From: an uncultured Thermomicrobiales bacterium
Lineage (GTDB): Bacteria; Chloroflexota; Chloroflexia; Thermomicrobiales; UBA6265
DNA: 51,122 nt
Reading direction: 5' to 3'
NCBI GenBank assembly: GCA_902806345.1
Contig: CADCWF010000351.1
Span: 1-51,122 of the forward strand
Below are positions 39,582 to 46,572 of the stretch, piece by piece. The first letter of the stretch is position 1, and every line of letters begins with the position of its first letter. The notes under the pieces were generated by a model. The model saw nothing but the letters and a program-made list of their open reading frames with translations. It was not told the origin of the DNA and did no database searches. Made by a program: the position numbers and the translations under genes.

Positions 39582-39802
39582 GTGGTTCCACCCTTCTTTC
39601 GGCGCACGGTCGGTGCGCCGCTTGATGGGGTCGATAACGGGACCTACCCGGAGCCGCCTACAGACGAGCATGCACGCGCCGTTCGGGACCCGGCTCGCAG
39701 GTGGTGTTCGCCGCCGCTCGCTCCGGGCACCCCTCGCAGCAAACGGGGCGCCTCTCTGACGGTGACGCGGAAGCTACTCGTCCTGGTCTTCGCCACTACC
39801 TT
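39539..39802 (-). ncRNA. T-box riboswitch (threonine) in the thrS leader
   Basis: The leader, read on the minus strand, carries the T-box AGGGTGGAACCACG (39581-39594) just before a terminator with a seven-T run. The T-box element UGGA would pair with a tRNA whose discriminator base is U, as in many tRNA-Thr. Upstream, an AGAGAG followed by a GC-rich stem, and a specifier-type loop GAACACCAC containing the threonine codon ACC, fit Stem I. Uncharged tRNA-Thr would favour the antiterminator and allow thrS transcription. Stem I details were assigned by eye; the T-box plus terminator is secure. Confidence 0.85.
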
Positions 39803-39803
39803 A

Positions 39804-39833
39804 AGGATAGGAGGGCCGTGCGCTGCCTGTCAA
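39804..39833 (-). promoter_or_regulatory. Strong thrS promoter
   Basis: TTGACA and TATCCT with an 18-base spacer on the minus strand, immediately ahead of the T-box leader; predicted start near 39797. Confidence 0.75.
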
Positions 39834-39872
39834 TCGGTGAGGATAGGCGAGGCGTAGCCCGCGTCAGAGGCG

Positions 39873-41090
39873 TCAGGCAGCCGGCGAGCCGGCACCGGTG
39901 GCAGTCCGGCGAACACGGAGGGCGCTGATGCCGGCGAGAAACGCGGTGATGAGCAGGGCGAAGCCGAGACCGTTTACCGATGCGCCGGAATGGAGGCGGA
40001 TCGGGGCTTCCGCCTGGACCTGATTTGCAATCGCCGTGGAGGACGCCGCGGTCGGCGGTTCGCTTGCGGGAGCCGACCCGGCCGCGAAGGCGAAAAGAGC
40101 GGGGTCCGGGACGGGGGCAATGTAGGAGTTCGAGCGGGCAAGCCGGGCGATGACGGCGGCGTCTGGGTCGAGGTAGCGGACAACCTCCGCGCCGAGCTCG
40201 ATTGGGGAATCACGCCGGGCGGCCTTTTGCTCGAAGGCATAGTCCAGCAGCGCTCGGTTGTCGTCATACCAGACATCCGGGGCAACGCCGTCAAGGGTCA
40301 CGGCGATCATCGTGTCGTCGCCACGGCGGGCGACCTGCATCAGGCAGTAGCCAGCGGTATCGTCGTAGCCAGTTTTGCCCCCGATGAGGTCGTCGTCGAC
40401 GCCGAGCCGCTTGTTGGTGTTAACCAGTTCGTAGCCTCCGGTCGAGGTCTCGTAGGTCTCCGTGGAGATGGCCTCGACGAACCGGGGGTACTTCAGCGCG
40501 TACATCGTGAACGCTGCCAGATCGTGTGCCGACGACCGATGACCGGGAACGCCCCAGCCGTCAGGGTTGACGAGGGTCGTCTCGGTCAGCCCCATGTCCC
40601 GGACGCGCCCGTTGATCCGGTCCATGAACCGGCCGACCGCCTGCTCGGCGCTATCGCCCTCTCCGGCGCCGAGGGCACGAGCGATGGCCCTCGCAGCGTC
40701 GTTGCCCGAGGGGAGCATCATGCCGTAGAGGAGATCCTCCGCGGTGAACGTCTCGCCTGGTCCAAACCCCACCTGGGTGGCGTCTAACTCGACCAAATCC
40801 GCTTCGGAGGTGACGATCTCGTAGCCTGGGGGGGCCGCCTCGATCGCCTCGATCGAGGTGAAGATCTTGGTCAGGCTGGCCGGTGCCACGGGTTCGTGGG
40901 CGCCACGCTGGGCGAACACCTCACCTGTCTCGGCGTCGACGACGATGTAGTACTTGGACACGATGGAAAGATCGGGATCGGTTTGAGCGGGCGCGGGGGT
41001 GGTAGCCCACAACGAGACCGCGAGGAATGCCAGGATGACGGCACCGCACGTCCGGAACAGCGCAGATCCTGATTGGTGGCACGCGCTCAT
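39873..41090 (-). CDS. D-alanyl-D-alanine carboxypeptidase (peptidase S11)
   Basis: Penicillin-binding protein of the DacA/DacF class that trims the terminal D-Ala from peptidoglycan stem peptides outside the membrane. The 405-residue protein has a signal peptide (about 1-36, CGAVILAFLAVSLWATTPAPAQ), the three catalytic motifs S72-L-T-K75, S128-G-N130 and K239-T-G241, and a C-terminal membrane helix (LGFALLITAFLAGISALRV) ending in Arg residues. The C-terminal anchor is a helix rather than the usual amphipathic tail. CAGGAG precedes the ATG; a promoter TTGACG-TAGCAT lies upstream. It implies a peptidoglycan-containing wall. Confidence 0.94.
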   Translation of the reverse strand: MSACHQSGSALFRTCGAVILAFLAVSLWATTPAPAQTDPDLSIVSKYYIVVDAETGEVFAQRGAHEPVAPASLTKIFTSIEAIEAAPPGYEIVTSEADLVELDATQVGFGPGETFTAEDLLYGMMLPSGNDAARAIARALGAGEGDSAEQAVGRFMDRINGRVRDMGLTETTLVNPDGWGVPGHRSSAHDLAAFTMYALKYPRFVEAISTETYETSTGGYELVNTNKRLGVDDDLIGGKTGYDDTAGYCLMQVARRGDDTMIAVTLDGVAPDVWYDDNRALLDYAFEQKAARRDSPIELGAEVVRYLDPDAAVIARLARSNSYIAPVPDPALFAFAAGSAPASEPPTAASSTAIANQVQAEAPIRLHSGASVNGLGFALLITAFLAGISALRVRRTATGAGSPAA

Positions 41091-41162
41091 GATACTCCTG
41101 CGACACGCCGAACCAGGCCGCTGCGCTCGTCCGCCCGGTCGTCGATCAAGAAGTCACGGTCG

Positions 41163-41192
41163 ATGCTAGCGACGGCCGGCGGGGATCGTCAA
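41163..41192 (-). promoter_or_regulatory. Predicted promoter of the D-Ala-D-Ala carboxypeptidase gene
   Basis: TTGACG and TAGCAT with an 18-base spacer on the minus strand, about 70 bases before the ATG. Confidence 0.6.
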
Positions 41193-41256
41193 GCCGAGGT
41201 GGCTCACGGTCGGATAATGAGGCAGGCCCAAGGGCAAGTCCGGGGAGAACGATCGC

Positions 41257-42624
41257 GTGGTCCTGCTGTTGATCCTGCGAATCTTCGTGACATTGATAGC
41301 GCTGGCGGACGGCGGACCGCCCGGTGCGGGAGCGCCTCGTCCGTCGGCGCGACCTCCCAGCGCACCCCCGTCGACCGCGCCGGAACCAGCGCCTTCCGAG
41401 TCGGTTCGCCCTCGACCAAGCCGGCGTTCGTGGTGGGCGCGTCTCCTGGCGCGGGCGTTCCCCGCATTCGCCGTGGCGTTTGTTGCCGCGGCGGTCGCTC
41501 TTTGGCTGGCGAGGGCGCAGCAACCCGAGATTTTGCCCGAGGGCGTTCGCGAGGAGACCCAGCTCCCGCTCGGTTTGCTCCTGCTCGGCTTGTCGCTCTC
41601 GGCCGTCTGGGTGCTCTGGCGGGTGCCGCAGTGGCAGGCGGCCGCCTGGGCCGAACAAGCCGGCGCCAACCCGCGCGAGCGGTTCGAGATCGAGAACGCT
41701 TCGCGTGGCACGCTCGGTCAGATTCTGAGCGGCGTTGCGGTGCTTGCCGGGCTCATCTTCGCTTGGCAGCAGCTCGGTTCGACAACCCGCTCGGTGCAGT
41801 TGAACGAGCAGGGACAGATCACGGATCGATTTACCCGAGCGGTCGACCAATTGGGGAGCGACAACGCTTCCGCCCGGCTGGGTGGCATTTATGCCCTGGA
41901 ACAGATCGCCCGCGACTCGGAGCGTGACTATCTGCCGGCGATGGAGGTCCTCGCGGAGTTCATCAGGGAGTCGGGCGCAGCCCCCGCCGAGGGAGGAACT
42001 CCGGTGGCGGCGGCTGGTCCGCGGCGAGAGACCGTGGCGGCGATCCGGGTGATCGCGCGACGAAACCCCGAACAGATGGAGCTGCAGGCCGAGCAGGGGA
42101 TCGGGTGCATCGACCTCTCAGGGGTCAACCTGACCCAGCTTTCGCTGGCGGAGGGCGCCAACTTCGATGCGCTGTGCTTCGACGACGCGGACCTCTCGGG
42201 GGCGGTCCTGCCCGGAGCAACCTTTGCCGGTAGCAGCCTGACCAACACCCGTCTGGTCGATGCTCGGCTCGAGGGAGCAGTGTTCCTCGGCACCGACATG
42301 ACGCGCGTGGATCTTGAGGAGTCCGATCTGACCGATGCGCGTCTCGATGGAGCCGCCCTCGGTGACGCCAACCTCTCCGGAGCGGACCTGTTCGCCACCA
42401 ACCTGCGGGACTCCCAGTTGCTCGGGGCGAGTCTCGCCGGCGCCTCGCTCGTCGGCACCGTGTTCGCGAATGCGGACCTGACCGCCGTCGATCTCACGAG
42501 CGCGTTTTTTGCCGGGGCAGACCTATCGAGCGCCCTGGGGGTTACCGCCGAGCAGTTGGCCGCCGCCGACCTCGACTCCGCAACCGTGCTCCCGGCCGGG
42601 GTCGCGGCTACTCCTGACTTTTGA
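41257..42624 (+). CDS. Membrane protein with C-terminal pentapeptide repeats
   Basis: A 455-residue protein with three hydrophobic segments: about 67-84 (PAFAVAFVAAAVALWLA), 102-118 (PLGLLLLGLSLSAVWVLW) and 149-166 (ILSGVAVLAGLIFAWQQL). A Pro/Ser-rich stretch precedes them. A linker with RFTRAVDQLGSDNASARLGG and IYALEQIARDSERD is characteristic of a family that ends in pentapeptide repeats. From about residue 285 to 430 the A(D/N)LSGA-type repeats (ADLSGAVLPGATF, ANLSGADLFATNL, ADLTAVDL) form a right-handed quadrilateral helix. The function is unknown; it may be a membrane scaffold or sensor. GTG start with GGGGAG upstream; it diverges from the carboxypeptidase. Confidence 0.85.
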   Translation: MVLLLILRIFVTLIALADGGPPGAGAPRPSARPPSAPPSTAPEPAPSESVRPRPSRRSWWARLLARAFPAFAVAFVAAAVALWLARAQQPEILPEGVREETQLPLGLLLLGLSLSAVWVLWRVPQWQAAAWAEQAGANPRERFEIENASRGTLGQILSGVAVLAGLIFAWQQLGSTTRSVQLNEQGQITDRFTRAVDQLGSDNASARLGGIYALEQIARDSERDYLPAMEVLAEFIRESGAAPAEGGTPVAAAGPRRETVAAIRVIARRNPEQMELQAEQGIGCIDLSGVNLTQLSLAEGANFDALCFDDADLSGAVLPGATFAGSSLTNTRLVDARLEGAVFLGTDMTRVDLEESDLTDARLDGAALGDANLSGADLFATNLRDSQLLGASLAGASLVGTVFANADLTAVDLTSAFFAGADLSSALGVTAEQLAAADLDSATVLPAGVAATPDF

Positions 42625-42681
42625 CGTATCGGCGACGCTTCGGCAAACGCCAAGACTGAACAAAACGTCCGTAGGAACCGG

Positions 42682-43287
42682 TCAGGAATCGGCTTCGCCG
42701 ATGAGCAGGAGATCGCCGCCAATCAACTCCCCCTCGGCGGCGTAGCCCCAACCGCCGGAGGTCGGCGTCCCCGTATCGCCGATCAAGTTGCCAGCCTGGA
42801 TGACGCATCGGTCGGGCGGCGACTCGGTGCTCCCCTCGACCGTGTTGTCCGTGACGAGGAGGACGAAGGGCGCCTCGAACTCGCCGTTGACGCTGGCGAT
42901 GCCGCGCACCTCGCGGCTGCGCTCGTCGCCATCGACATCCTGGTAAACAATCGCCCCCGTGCTCTCCAGGGAAAGTCCGCCGTCGAACGACGGGTCGAGC
43001 CAGCGGACCTTGCCTTCTGCTGGTTGCCCGTCGCCCTCAACGAACCGGCTCGCGAACAGGACGAGGGTGATGTCAGATCCCGTCGTCCGGATCACGCCGC
43101 CGCCGGTCACGCCAACGATTCTGCAGGCAACCTCGTCGCCCTGGGCGGTCGCCCGCCTGCGAACTCCCAGCGCGGCACCCATCGCCGCCGCACCGCTGGC
43201 GGCGAACCGGCCGAGGAGACCGCGGCGCTGGTGGAGGCGACCGGCGACGGAATCGAGACCGGACTTCCTGCAAACCGGACCCTGCAT
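42682..43287 (-). CDS. Hypothetical secreted protein with Tat-like signal
   Basis: I do not recognise a family. The 201-residue product starts with an Arg-rich region and a Tat-like signal (HQRRGLLGRFAASGAAAMGA), ending near RRRATAQGDE. The mature part is rich in beta-type alternation: VACRIVGVTGGGVIRTTGSD, ITLVLFASRFV, VRWLDPSFDGGLSLES and a Gly-rich end GGWGYAAEGELIGGDLLLIGE. Two Cys could form a disulfide. The ATG at 43287 has GGGAGGG upstream and is better than an earlier start at 43332. It has its own promoter and diverges from the VOC operon. Confidence 0.75.
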   Translation of the reverse strand: MQGPVCRKSGLDSVAGRLHQRRGLLGRFAASGAAAMGAALGVRRRATAQGDEVACRIVGVTGGGVIRTTGSDITLVLFASRFVEGDGQPAEGKVRWLDPSFDGGLSLESTGAIVYQDVDGDERSREVRGIASVNGEFEAPFVLLVTDNTVEGSTESPPDRCVIQAGNLIGDTGTPTSGGWGYAAEGELIGGDLLLIGEADS

Positions 43288-43337
43288 GGGACCCTCCCGT
43301 TCGTGCCGACGCTCTGCTGGAGTGACCGCCAACCATC

Positions 43338-43365
43338 AGCCTACGGTGCTCGATCACGAAGTCAA
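43338..43365 (-). promoter_or_regulatory. Predicted promoter of the secreted hypothetical gene
   Basis: TTGACT and TAGGCT with a 16-base spacer on the minus strand. It lies back to back with the VOC operon promoter. Confidence 0.5.
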
Positions 43366-43386
43366 CCGATCTGGATGGAGGGGCAA

Positions 43387-43416
43387 TTGACAGGCCGATG
43401 GGAATCCCGATAGGAT
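43387..43416 (+). promoter_or_regulatory. Strong promoter of the sugar-acid-type catabolic operon
   Basis: TTGACA and TAGGAT with an 18-base spacer, about 77 bases before the first gene. A consensus -35 and a palindrome at the start point suggest a strong promoter held by a repressor. Confidence 0.7.
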
Positions 43417-43419
43417 GCC

Positions 43420-43438
43420 GGAGTTGGTCAACCACTCC
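43420..43438 (+). promoter_or_regulatory. Candidate operator for a GntR/FadR-type repressor
   Basis: A 19-base imperfect palindrome, GGAGTTGGTCAACCACTCC, begins four bases after the -10 and covers the predicted transcription start. Its core TGGT-CA-ACCA resembles FadR-subfamily operators (TGGT-N-ACCA), although the spacer is two rather than three bases. A GntR-type regulator gene begins at 51017, at the far end of the same gene run. Confidence 0.55.
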
Positions 43439-43492
43439 ACCTGTTGAACCCCGTAGCCGGGCAATGGCGCCCCGGTCTGCACAGGAGCGGGC

Positions 43493-43915
43493 ATGACGCT
43501 CACGCTCGACCACGTCGGAGTGGTTGTCGGAGACCTGGAGGAGGCGACTCGGCGATTCGCCGTCGAGTTCGGCTGGAGCCCCATCGGCTCGCCGGAACGA
43601 CTCGACGGCCTCGGAGTTCGTCTGGCCTACCTGCGTCATGGCACCGACGGGACGCTCGTCCAGTTCGTCTGCCCGATCGGACCAGGTCCTCTTCAGGAGC
43701 ACCTCGAAACGCACGGTGAAGGACTCCACCACCTTTGCTTCGCGGTCGAGGATATCCGGGCAGCGGCAACCGCGCTCGCTTTCGGTGCCGAGGTGCCAAT
43801 CGTCCGCGGAGGGCGCGGCCGGCTCGCCTGCTTTCTACCCCGGCCCACGGCGGGCATCCGAATCGAGTTGACCGAGGCGAGTCCGTCCTTCGGAGGGTTC
43901 GATGGGGAGGCTTGA
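43493..43915 (+). CDS. VOC-superfamily protein, methylmalonyl-CoA epimerase/glyoxalase-like
   Basis: A 140-residue metal-dependent vicinal-oxygen-chelate protein. The probable metal ligands are His7 (LDHVGVVV), Gln57 (TLVQFVCP), His79 (GEGLHHLCFAVEDI) and Glu125 (IRIELTE), the H-Q-H-E set of methylmalonyl-CoA epimerase. By context with an SDR, hydroxyacid dehydrogenase and aldolase it may act on a sugar-acid intermediate instead. AGGAG lies before the ATG. It is the first gene after the operon promoter and overlaps the SDR gene by 14 bases. Confidence 0.87.
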   Translation: MTLTLDHVGVVVGDLEEATRRFAVEFGWSPIGSPERLDGLGVRLAYLRHGTDGTLVQFVCPIGPGPLQEHLETHGEGLHHLCFAVEDIRAAATALAFGAEVPIVRGGRGRLACFLPRPTAGIRIELTEASPSFGGFDGEA

Positions 43916-44660
43916 GGGGAAGGTCGCGGTCGTCAGCGGGGGCGGCAGCGGCATCGGCCAGAGCGCCGCCGCGGCGCTCGCTCGTGAAGGCGCCGTCGTC
44001 GGCTTGCTCGATCGGAACGAGGCCGCGATCCAGGAGACGGCGCGGAGTCTCGGCGAGGCCGCGTTTCCGCTCGCCGCTGATGTCGCCGACGAGACCAGCG
44101 TCGCCGCCGCGTTCGATGAGGTTCGCCGCCGCCACGGACGGCTCGACGCGTTGCTGACCTACGCGGCGGTCCAGTTGGTGGGCGAGGATGCTCCCGTCCA
44201 CGATCTCGAACTTGCGGTCTGGGAGCGGACGCACGCGGTCAACCTGCGCGGGGTCTTCCTGACTTGCAAGCACGGCGTCCGACTGATGATCGAGGCCGGC
44301 AACGGCGGCAGCGTGGTCAACTGCGGGTCGCCGACGGGGGTAACGATGTCCGGCGGCGGTTGGGCCGCCTACTCCTCGTCCAAGGCGGGGGTGATGGGGC
44401 TGACCCGGACGATGGCGGCGGATCTCGCCGGCTACGGCATCCGGGTCAACGGCATCGTCCCGGGGTCGATCGTGACCCCGCTGACCCAACCGCTGTACGA
44501 CGACCCCGAGACTCGCGCCCGGCTGACGGCACTCCACCCGATCGGCCGAGTTGGCGCGCCGAGCGACATGGACGGCATCGCGGTCTTTCTCGCCTCCGAC
44601 GAATCGGCCTTCGCGACCGGCGCCCACTTCTACGTGGACGGCGGTATCTCCGTCCGGTGA
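43902..44660 (+). CDS. Short-chain dehydrogenase/reductase
   Basis: Classical SDR of 252 residues, NAD(P)-dependent. The cofactor loop is SGGGSGIGQ at 12-20 and LLDRN follows, with Asp37 suggesting NAD(H). The catalytic set is Ser143 (VNCGSPTG), Tyr157 and Lys161 (YSSSK). The usual NNAG motif is replaced by TYAA at 86-89, while the proton-relay Asn is kept in HAVNLRGVF. The C-terminus GAHFYVDGGISVR is typical. It oxidises or reduces a hydroxyl on the operon's substrate. CGGAGGG precedes the ATG, inside the end of the VOC gene. Confidence 0.92.
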   Translation: MGRLEGKVAVVSGGGSGIGQSAAAALAREGAVVGLLDRNEAAIQETARSLGEAAFPLAADVADETSVAAAFDEVRRRHGRLDALLTYAAVQLVGEDAPVHDLELAVWERTHAVNLRGVFLTCKHGVRLMIEAGNGGSVVNCGSPTGVTMSGGGWAAYSSSKAGVMGLTRTMAADLAGYGIRVNGIVPGSIVTPLTQPLYDDPETRARLTALHPIGRVGAPSDMDGIAVFLASDESAFATGAHFYVDGGISVR

Positions 44661-44665
44661 GGGAG

Positions 44666-45709
44666 ATGGCCGAGCCGTACCGCGTCGCCATCTCGCCCGA
44701 TCTCTTCGCGGCCGACGGCAGCAGCGTCCTCGGTGATGTCCGGCTCGACCTGCTCGACAACGCTCCCGGCGTCGAGTGGCGATCCCTCGGCCCGGTCGGT
44801 CGGGAGCTGACCGCCGACGATCTGCGCGGTCTCGACGCGCTGGCGCTCTTCGGTCAGAAGGTGACCGATGCCTCGCTCCAGGGCAACGACCGATTGGCCA
44901 TTGTCGCCCGGATCGGCGTCGGCTACGACAACGTCGATGTCGCCGCCTGTACCCGGCACGGGGTGATGCTGACGATCACGCCGGGGGCCGTCCGGCGGCC
45001 GATGGCGCTGGCCAACCTAACGTTCCTCCTGGCGCTCGCCCACCGCCTGCTCGAGCAGGATCGCCTCATCCGGGCGGGGGAGTGGTCCCGCAAGTTCGAG
45101 GTCCGCGGCAGTGGATTGACCGGGCGGACGGTTGGCACGATCGGGTTTGGTAACATCGCCCAGGAGTTCGTGGCGTTGGCGGCGCCGCTCGGCCTGCGCT
45201 TCCTGGCGTCCGACCCGTTCGCGTCGCCACCTGCCGCGGAAGCCGCCGGGGTCGCCCTCGTCGACCTGGATACGCTGCTCCGTGAGAGCGACTTCGTGGT
45301 GGTCGCCTGTGCCCTCACTCCCGACACGCTGCACCTGCTGAACGCCGAGCGCCTCGGGCTCATGAAGCCGACCGCCTTCCTGATCTCGACGGCACGCGGC
45401 CCGATCGTCGACCAAGCCGCGCTGACCGCAGCGCTGCGGGAGCGACGGATCGCGGGGGCGGGGCTCGACGTGTTCGAGCGGGAGCCGATCGACCCCGACG
45501 ATCCCCTCCTGGCTCTGGACAACGTTGTCCTCAGCCCGCACAACCTCGGCCTGACGGACGAGTGGGCGCAGTTGAGCGGGGTCTCGGTGTTCGGCGGCAT
45601 CCTGGAGGTGGCCGCCGGGCGGGAGCCGCCGCACGTCGTCAACCGCGAGGTCCTGGAGTCGCCGGTGCTGGCGGAGAAGCTACGCCGCTATCGGGAGGCC
45701 GCAAGGTGA
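44666..45709 (+). CDS. D-2-hydroxyacid dehydrogenase family protein
   Basis: NAD-dependent 2-hydroxyacid dehydrogenase of 347 residues. The cofactor loop is TVGTIGFGNIAQEF (last Gly of GxGxxG is Ala), with Asp in FLASDPFAS. Catalytic residues lie in STARGPIVDQAAL (Arg), GLDVFEREPID (Glu) and LSPHNLGLTDEW (His). The N-terminal domain has ALFGQKVTD and IVARIGVGYDNVDV. Likely substrates are a hydroxypyruvate, glyoxylate or 2-keto sugar acid. ATG 44666 lies just after the SDR stop; an in-frame GTG at 44657 is possible. Confidence 0.92.
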   Translation: MAEPYRVAISPDLFAADGSSVLGDVRLDLLDNAPGVEWRSLGPVGRELTADDLRGLDALALFGQKVTDASLQGNDRLAIVARIGVGYDNVDVAACTRHGVMLTITPGAVRRPMALANLTFLLALAHRLLEQDRLIRAGEWSRKFEVRGSGLTGRTVGTIGFGNIAQEFVALAAPLGLRFLASDPFASPPAAEAAGVALVDLDTLLRESDFVVVACALTPDTLHLLNAERLGLMKPTAFLISTARGPIVDQAALTAALRERRIAGAGLDVFEREPIDPDDPLLALDNVVLSPHNLGLTDEWAQLSGVSVFGGILEVAAGREPPHVVNREVLESPVLAEKLRRYREAAR

Positions 45710-46473
45710 GAGTGAACGGTCCGAAGCGGACGGTGGGTGGAGGCGGCGTCTCGCTCGGCACGATGGTGTTCGAGTTCGCAACGCCGGGGATCGGGCGGAT
45801 CGCGGCGGCGGCAGGGGCCGAGTTCGTCGTCTACGACATGGAACATACCGGCTGGTCGATTGAGACGGTCCGCCAGTTGATGGCGACGACGCGCGCCGCC
45901 GACCTCGTGCCGCTGGTCCGGGTGCCGGCCACCGAGTACCACCTCCTGGCTCGCCCGCTCGATGTCGGAGCGATGGGGCTGATGGTCCCGATGGTCGAGA
46001 GCGTGGCGCAGGCGGAGACGATCGTCCGCTCCGCCAAGTACCCGCCTGCCGGGCGCCGCGGCGCCGCCTTCTCGGTCGCCCACGACGACTACCTCGGCGG
46101 CGACATCGTCGAAAAGATGACCTCGGCCAACGAAGAAACCCTGCTGCTGGCCCAGATCGAAACTGCCGCGGGGGTCGACGCGGCGGTCGGGATCGCGGCT
46201 CTGGAGGGGATCGATGTGCTCTGGATCGGCCATTTCGATCTATCGGCCTCGCTCGGGGTGCCGGGGCAGTTCGGCCACCCCGACTACCTGCGGGCGGTCG
46301 ACCGGGTGCTGGAGGCGTGCGCCCGCCACGGCAAGACGCCGGGGATCATGGCCGCGGATGTCGAAACGTCTCAGGCCTGTCTGAAGCAGGGGTTCCGGAT
46401 GGTCGCCTATGGTGGCGACCTCTGGCTCTACGGGCGAGCACTCAAGGAGGGTCTGGACGCACTCAGGACGTAG
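45706..46473 (+). CDS. HpcH/HpaI-family aldolase
   Basis: Class II, metal-dependent aldolase of 255 residues, a family that splits 2-keto-3-deoxy sugar acids or 4-hydroxy-2-oxo acids to pyruvate and an aldehyde. Seen are SLGTMVFEFATPGIGRIAA, VVYDMEHTGWSIETV (the DxEH catalytic stretch), PLVRVP, GAMGLMVPMVESVAQAE, the metal Glu in LLAQIETAAGVDA and the Asp in WIGHFDLSASLGVPGQF. The GTG overlaps the stop of the preceding gene, with GGAGG eight bases upstream. This retro-aldol step suggests that the operon degrades a sugar acid. Confidence 0.92.
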   Translation: MRVNGPKRTVGGGGVSLGTMVFEFATPGIGRIAAAAGAEFVVYDMEHTGWSIETVRQLMATTRAADLVPLVRVPATEYHLLARPLDVGAMGLMVPMVESVAQAETIVRSAKYPPAGRRGAAFSVAHDDYLGGDIVEKMTSANEETLLLAQIETAAGVDAAVGIAALEGIDVLWIGHFDLSASLGVPGQFGHPDYLRAVDRVLEACARHGKTPGIMAADVETSQACLKQGFRMVAYGGDLWLYGRALKEGLDALRT

Positions 46474-46572
46474 CAGGGGCACGGCGGGGCATTTCACAGA
46501 AATCAACCCGCGGGTGTTCTACGGCGACCGAACCGTTCCGCGACGAAGCGGGCATGTGAGGAGAAGCATCCG

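Noticed and set aside
43902..44660. SDR judged inactive because NNAG is lost
   Set aside because: Ser143, Tyr157, Lys161 and the relay Asn are all present, so activity is likely.
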